A DNA stretch of 9,248 nucleotides from Kordiimonadaceae bacterium UBA4441 (GTDB lineage: Bacteria > Pseudomonadota > Alphaproteobacteria > Sphingomonadales > Emcibacteraceae): positions 22,624 through 31,871 of the forward strand of contig DGPL01000006.1 in NCBI GenBank assembly GCA_002390425.1, given 5' to 3'. Within the stretch, counting starts at the first letter, position 1, and every line of letters starts with the position of its first letter. Positions 6,020 through 9,248 of this stretch are shown in pieces. The translations under genes were made by a program, and so were the position numbers. The notes beneath the pieces were generated by a model. It ran no database searches, was not told the DNA's origin, and was given only the letters and a program-made list of their open reading frames with translations.

Positions 6020-6919
6020 ATGATCCCAACTTTAGATAAACAAATCGACTATTTAAAAAATGTTGGCCATTTAGCGGAAGACGACATCGATTTAGCTGAA
6101 ACGGCATTAATGCTAGGCAGCTTAGATCGTCCAGGTGTATCGCTTCAGAAATACCATCATCATTTAAAAATACTAAAACTTGATCTTGATAGTGTCGGCC
6201 ATAATGCCGTTACTGCGCAAGAAAGAGCAGAGGCTCTTGTGGAAGTTATGCTTGAAAATCATGAATATAAAGGGAATGAAAAATTTTATGATGATCTTCA
6301 AAATGTAAACTTGATGTCTGTTATTGATCGTCGGTTGGGACTTCCTATTAGTTTAGGTATTTTATATATCCATGCAGGCAGGTCAAAAGGGTGGCGTATT
6401 GAAGGTGTAAATTTTCCAGCTCATTTTTTAATTAGAGTTTATGGAGAAAATGATCAGGCAATTTTAGATCCATTTCATGGCGGTAAAATATTAAATGCTC
6501 ATGACCTTAGAGATTTAATTGGAACAATTTCAGGTGGTGAAAATAAATTAGAACAATGGCATCATGCCCCATTAGGGAATAGGGCAATTTTAGTGCGTTT
6601 GCTTAACAATATCAAAATCCGTTGTTTGAATGTGAGCGATTTTGATTTGGCAATGAATGCGTTAAGAAGAACTAGTTATATTGACCCTAATAACATCGTG
6701 CATAAGTTTGAACTTGGAATGCTTCAAATACATACGAAAAGCGTTGAAGAAGGTAAGCAAAACTTACTAGATTGTCTTGATTATATGGATGATAATTTAG
6801 ATGCTGATGATGATAAAATGCGTGGTCAGATTTTGAACACGTTAAAAGAAATGCGTGCCTATAACAAACCAAATGTGTTTGAATTGATTAAAGGCGATAT
6901 TGATAATAAAGGTGACTGA
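6020..6919 (+). CDS. SirB1-family protein: transglutaminase-like domain plus TPR-like region
   Basis: Resembles the SirB1/YchA family (Transglut_core2 domain followed by TPR-like helices), whose biochemical role is unknown. The domain covers about residues 70-165: LENHEYKGN (78-86), VIDRRLGLPISLGILYIHAG (101-120), NFPAHFLIRV (131-140) and ILDPFHGGKIL (148-158). In transglutaminase folds the triad is Cys-His-Asp. Here the equivalent positions read Ser111 (PIS), His135 (PAHF) and Asp150 (LDPF), so the nucleophile is serine, which as far as I recall is the case for E. coli SirB1 too. The C-terminal 110 residues are helical and TPR-like (ALRRTSYIDPNN). I prefer the ATG at 6020, two bases after the yraN stop (299 residues). 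A GTG at 6011 would add three residues. The gene sits 3 bases upstream of gshB in the same operon. No signal peptide is seen, so a cytoplasmic location is likely. Confidence 0.85.
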   Translation: MIPTLDKQIDYLKNVGHLAEDDIDLAETALMLGSLDRPGVSLQKYHHHLKILKLDLDSVGHNAVTAQERAEALVEVMLENHEYKGNEKFYDDLQNVNLMSVIDRRLGLPISLGILYIHAGRSKGWRIEGVNFPAHFLIRVYGENDQAILDPFHGGKILNAHDLRDLIGTISGGENKLEQWHHAPLGNRAILVRLLNNIKIRCLNVSDFDLAMNALRRTSYIDPNNIVHKFELGMLQIHTKSVEEGKQNLLDCLDYMDDNLDADDDKMRGQILNTLKEMRAYNKPNVFELIKGDIDNKGD

Positions 6920-6922
6920 TAA

Positions 6923-7864
6923 ATGAGTTTAAATGTAGCGCTTCAAATGGACCCCGTTGAAACGATTGATATCAATGGTGATAGTACTTTTGCCATGGGA
7001 TTAGAAGCCCAGAAAAGAGGACATAAACTATTCCATTATCAAGTGAAGGATATGTCTTATGTAAACGATAAAGTAAAAGCTTATGCCAGACCTTTAACGT
7101 TTAGAAGAGAGCAGGGTAACCATTTTAGTTTAGGTGATGTGCATCATATGGATTTAGGCGATGAAATTGATGTTATTTTAATGCGTCAAGACCCGCCATT
7201 TCATATGGGTTATATTACGGCGACACATATTTTAGAACATATCCATCCTAAAACATTTGTTGTGAATGATCCGGCGTCAGTTCGTAATGCGCCTGAAAAA
7301 ATATTCTTAGCACGCTTTCCGGAACTTATGCCGCCAACAATGATAACAAGTAACGCCGATGATGTTCGTGCATTTCGTTCTGAATATAAAGATATTATTG
7401 TTAAACCACTTTACGGTAACGGCGGTGCAGGCGTATTTCGCATCAGTGAAGGGGATCAGAACCTAGCAAGTTTAATTGAAATGTTCCAAGATTTTTATAC
7501 GGAACCATTTATTGTTCAAAAATATCTTTCTGATGTTCGAAAGGGTGATAAGCGCATTATTCTTGTTGACGGGGAACCGGTTGGTGCGATCAATCGGGTG
7601 CCTGATGAGGGCGAAGTCAGATCAAATATGCATGTTGGTGGCGAGGCACGTAAAACAGAGCTCACTGACCGTGAAAAAGAGATATGCGATATAATCGGGC
7701 CAGTCTTAAAAGAACAGGATCAGATTTTTGTGGGAATTGATGTGATCGGCGATTATCTTACGGAAATTAATGTTACTTCCCCAACAGGAATTCAAGAAAT
7801 TCAACGTTTTGATGGTACCGATATTGCGGCCTTAATTTGGGACGCGATCGAGCGCCGTTTATAA
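6923..7864 (+). CDS. gshB: Glutathione synthetase
   Basis: ATP-grasp ligase that joins gamma-glutamylcysteine and glycine to form glutathione, the second step of glutathione synthesis. The 313 residues match the bacterial GshB family end to end: N-terminal substrate-domain motifs MDPVETIDINGDSTFAMGLE (9-28) and VILMRQDPPF (84-93), the ATP-binding IIVKPLYGNGGAGVF (158-172), GDKRIILVDGEPVGAINRVP (208-227), GEVRSNMHVGG (230-240) and the metal/substrate segment GIDVIGDYLTEINVTSPTGI (271-290). All expected residues appear to be present. The start is supported by GGTGA at 6911-6915, 7 bases before the ATG. It begins 3 bases after the preceding stop and is the last gene of the operon, ahead of a strong terminator. 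gshA, which makes the substrate, is not in the window. Confidence 0.97.
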   Translation: MSLNVALQMDPVETIDINGDSTFAMGLEAQKRGHKLFHYQVKDMSYVNDKVKAYARPLTFRREQGNHFSLGDVHHMDLGDEIDVILMRQDPPFHMGYITATHILEHIHPKTFVVNDPASVRNAPEKIFLARFPELMPPTMITSNADDVRAFRSEYKDIIVKPLYGNGGAGVFRISEGDQNLASLIEMFQDFYTEPFIVQKYLSDVRKGDKRIILVDGEPVGAINRVPDEGEVRSNMHVGGEARKTELTDREKEICDIIGPVLKEQDQIFVGIDVIGDYLTEINVTSPTGIQEIQRFDGTDIAALIWDAIERRL

Positions 7865-7880
7865 ATATATTTTAGGCATT

Positions 7881-7919
7881 AAAAAGGCCCCGCTAATTTC
7901 TTAGAGGGGCCTTTTTTTT
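7881..7919. terminator. Bidirectional Rho-independent terminator between gshB and the HlyD-family gene
   Basis: The arms GGCCCC (7886-7891) and GGGGCC (7906-7911) pair perfectly. After one G-A mismatch an inner stem CTAA/TTAG (7893-7896 with 7901-7904) closes a four-base TTTC loop. Eight T residues follow (7912-7919) for the plus strand, and five A residues precede (7881-7885), giving a T-tract on the minus strand. It lies 16 bases after the gshB stop and 9 bases from the stop of the convergent gene, so it should end both transcripts. Confidence 0.93.
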
Positions 7920-7928
7920 GTATTTATC

Positions 7929-9248
7929 TTAACGCTCTCTAAATGAAGTATTGAGTGCGTTTTTAATTGGTCTTGTTAGATATTGCATTAAGGTTTTTTC
8001 ACCGGTTTTAATATCAGCGACTAAAGTCATGCCTGGTGTAATTCTGTTGGCTGCAGGATCAGTTCCTACATAATTTTGTGGTAATTCGATATAACCTTTG
8101 AAATATGCATTTCCTTGCTCATCCATAAATGACGAAGCAGATACATCGGTTAATATTGCTCCGATTGCGCCATATAATGAATAGTTATATGTGTCTACTT
8201 TTAAGTTTACTTCGCTACCGATTTCAACATGTCCTACGTCACGTGGTGAAATACGAACTTCAGCAACCAATTCTTCTGCATTTGGAACAACTTGAGTAAT
8301 GAGATCACCTGGCGGTATAACGCTAGCATAAGCGCGGTACTTAAGACCTTTTACAATGCCATCAACAGGAGAAAGAATACTTAAACGTGCTAATTTATCA
8401 TTTAGTCGTTTAAGTTCAGATTGCAATTGGACGCTTTCTTCTATCATTTGACCAAGTTGATCAAGGGCGTCACTGTTTAAGCGCTCTCTTAATTGAATAA
8501 GGTTTCCTTCTGCTTCATTAATGCCTGCCATTACCCCTGTTTTTTGTTCAACAGTTGTATCATAAGCACTTTTGGCATTTACATATTCACGTTGAATTTC
8601 AAGAAGGCGAATTTTGGACCCTAACCCTTTTTCAGTTAGCTCTTCACGAATGCCAAGTTCTTCACCTACAATTTCAGTAGCTTGTTTTAGCGCTGCTTCT
8701 TGTTGTTCAAGAACAGACAATTGGTTGCGCGAATTAGCAATTTTAGAAATATAAACACGCTCTTGCGCAACACGAGATTCTTTTTGTTGATTAAGAAGTT
8801 TTTCTTGATCAAGAGCGATAACGGGATATTCGTCTTCATAATCACTGAAATCCGCTTTTTCGTTTAACGCAAAATCACGTAAGCGACGCATTTGCATATC
8901 CAAAGAGACATAACGTGCTCTTACACGGTTTAATTCAGAAAGCGTCGAGGTTGTATCTAATTGCAACAGAGGTTCACCCTTTTTAATGCTATCGCCATCT
9001 TTAACAAAGACTTCTTGGACGATGCCACCTTCTAAATGCTGAACTGGCTGTACTGACGTCGCAGGCACTACTTCACCTTGTGCTACACTGGTTTCATCAA
9101 TATTCATGATGCAAGAACCGATGATCATTGTAAAAACAATAACAACAATTACTCTGATAGTTGTTATTGAAGAAGTGGGAGGCCCTGATTCTTCTAGTAA
9201 TGTTGCTCGAGAAAGATACTTCGCATGTATCCCGTCAGACCAAGTTGG
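7929..9248 (-). CDS. HlyD-family type I secretion membrane-fusion protein, partial (N-terminus beyond the right edge)
   Basis: Periplasmic adaptor that would link an inner-membrane ABC exporter to a TolC-like outer-membrane channel in a type I secretion system. The frame is open to the right edge (439 codons visible). The Met at 9128 lies inside the membrane segment, so it is not the true start. From the visible N-terminus: a cytoplasmic tail with LSRATLLEESGPP (12-24), a transmembrane helix at about 31-50, then VQPVQHLEGGIVQEVFVKDG (66-85), the first half of the lipoyl-like domain. A long coiled coil follows. The second lipoyl half is SILSPVDGIVKGL and the beta-barrel includes VAEVRISPRDVG. 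The C-terminal signature PGMTLVADIKTGEKTLMQYL, ending in RER, is typical of HlyD. The LEE and QHLEGGIV motifs recall LapC-like adaptors for giant adhesins, which is a weak inference. The ABC transporter gene may lie upstream, outside the window. Confidence 0.92.
   Translation of the reverse strand, partial: PTWSDGIHAKYLSRATLLEESGPPTSSITTIRVIVVIVFTMIIGSCIMNIDETSVAQGEVVPATSVQPVQHLEGGIVQEVFVKDGDSIKKGEPLLQLDTTSTLSELNRVRARYVSLDMQMRRLRDFALNEKADFSDYEDEYPVIALDQEKLLNQQKESRVAQERVYISKIANSRNQLSVLEQQEAALKQATEIVGEELGIREELTEKGLGSKIRLLEIQREYVNAKSAYDTTVEQKTGVMAGINEAEGNLIQLRERLNSDALDQLGQMIEESVQLQSELKRLNDKLARLSILSPVDGIVKGLKYRAYASVIPPGDLITQVVPNAEELVAEVRISPRDVGHVEIGSEVNLKVDTYNYSLYGAIGAILTDVSASSFMDEQGNAYFKGYIELPQNYVGTDPAANRITPGMTLVADIKTGEKTLMQYLTRPIKNALNTSFRER

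Noticed and set aside
1..9248. Mobile element, CRISPR array, toxin-antitoxin or defence system
   Set aside because: All coding space is filled by recognisable chromosomal families in a familiar gene order. I saw no transposase, integrase, direct-repeat array, tRNA-linked attachment site or abrupt change in composition.

Overview
The window looks like a housekeeping stretch of an AT-rich alphaproteobacterial chromosome (roughly 40% GC by eye). The evidence is gene order and protein signatures. hrcA lies divergent to rph-rdgB-hemW, next to a block with an LpoA-like lipoprotein, rsmI, yraN and gshB, an order I recognise from many Alphaproteobacteria. The GshB, RdgB and HemW sequences also carry alphaproteobacterial motif versions. 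The AT-rich codon use argues against the usual GC-rich Rhizobiales, Caulobacterales or Rhodobacterales genomes. I cannot name the order from sequence alone.

Layout. (1) Positions 1-673, minus strand: the N-terminal two thirds of the heat-shock repressor HrcA, running off the left edge. (2) 674-809: the hrcA/rph divergent intergenic region, with a good sigma70-like promoter for hrcA that places transcription start at or next to its ATG. (3) 810-3285, plus strand: a tight operon of rph (RNase PH), rdgB (ITP/XTP pyrophosphatase) and hemW (radical-SAM heme chaperone), with gaps or overlaps of only a few bases. (4) 3155-4708, minus strand: an LpoA/LppC-type periplasmic-binding-fold lipoprotein whose last 44 codons run antisense into the end of hemW. 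(5) 4709-4795: a short divergent promoter region. (6) 4796-7864, plus strand: an operon of rsmI, yraN, a SirB1-like transglutaminase-fold/TPR gene and gshB, all overlapping or nearly touching. (7) 7881-7919: a strong bidirectional hairpin terminator. (8) 7929-9248, minus strand: a HlyD-family type I secretion membrane-fusion protein that continues past the right edge.

Functionally the genes fall into protein and RNA quality control (HrcA, RNase PH, RsmI), metabolite sanitation and redox/heme homeostasis (RdgB, GshB, HemW), cell-envelope synthesis (LpoA-like), DNA processing (YraN) and export (HlyD-like). I found no mobile element, CRISPR array, tRNA, rRNA or phage gene, and no candidate for a new defence or biosynthetic system. 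The points worth a second look are fine-grained: a probable leaderless hrcA mRNA, a 131-bp convergent coding overlap, substitutions in normally conserved motifs of RdgB, RsmI and HemW, and a SirB1-like protein with serine at the expected catalytic cysteine position.
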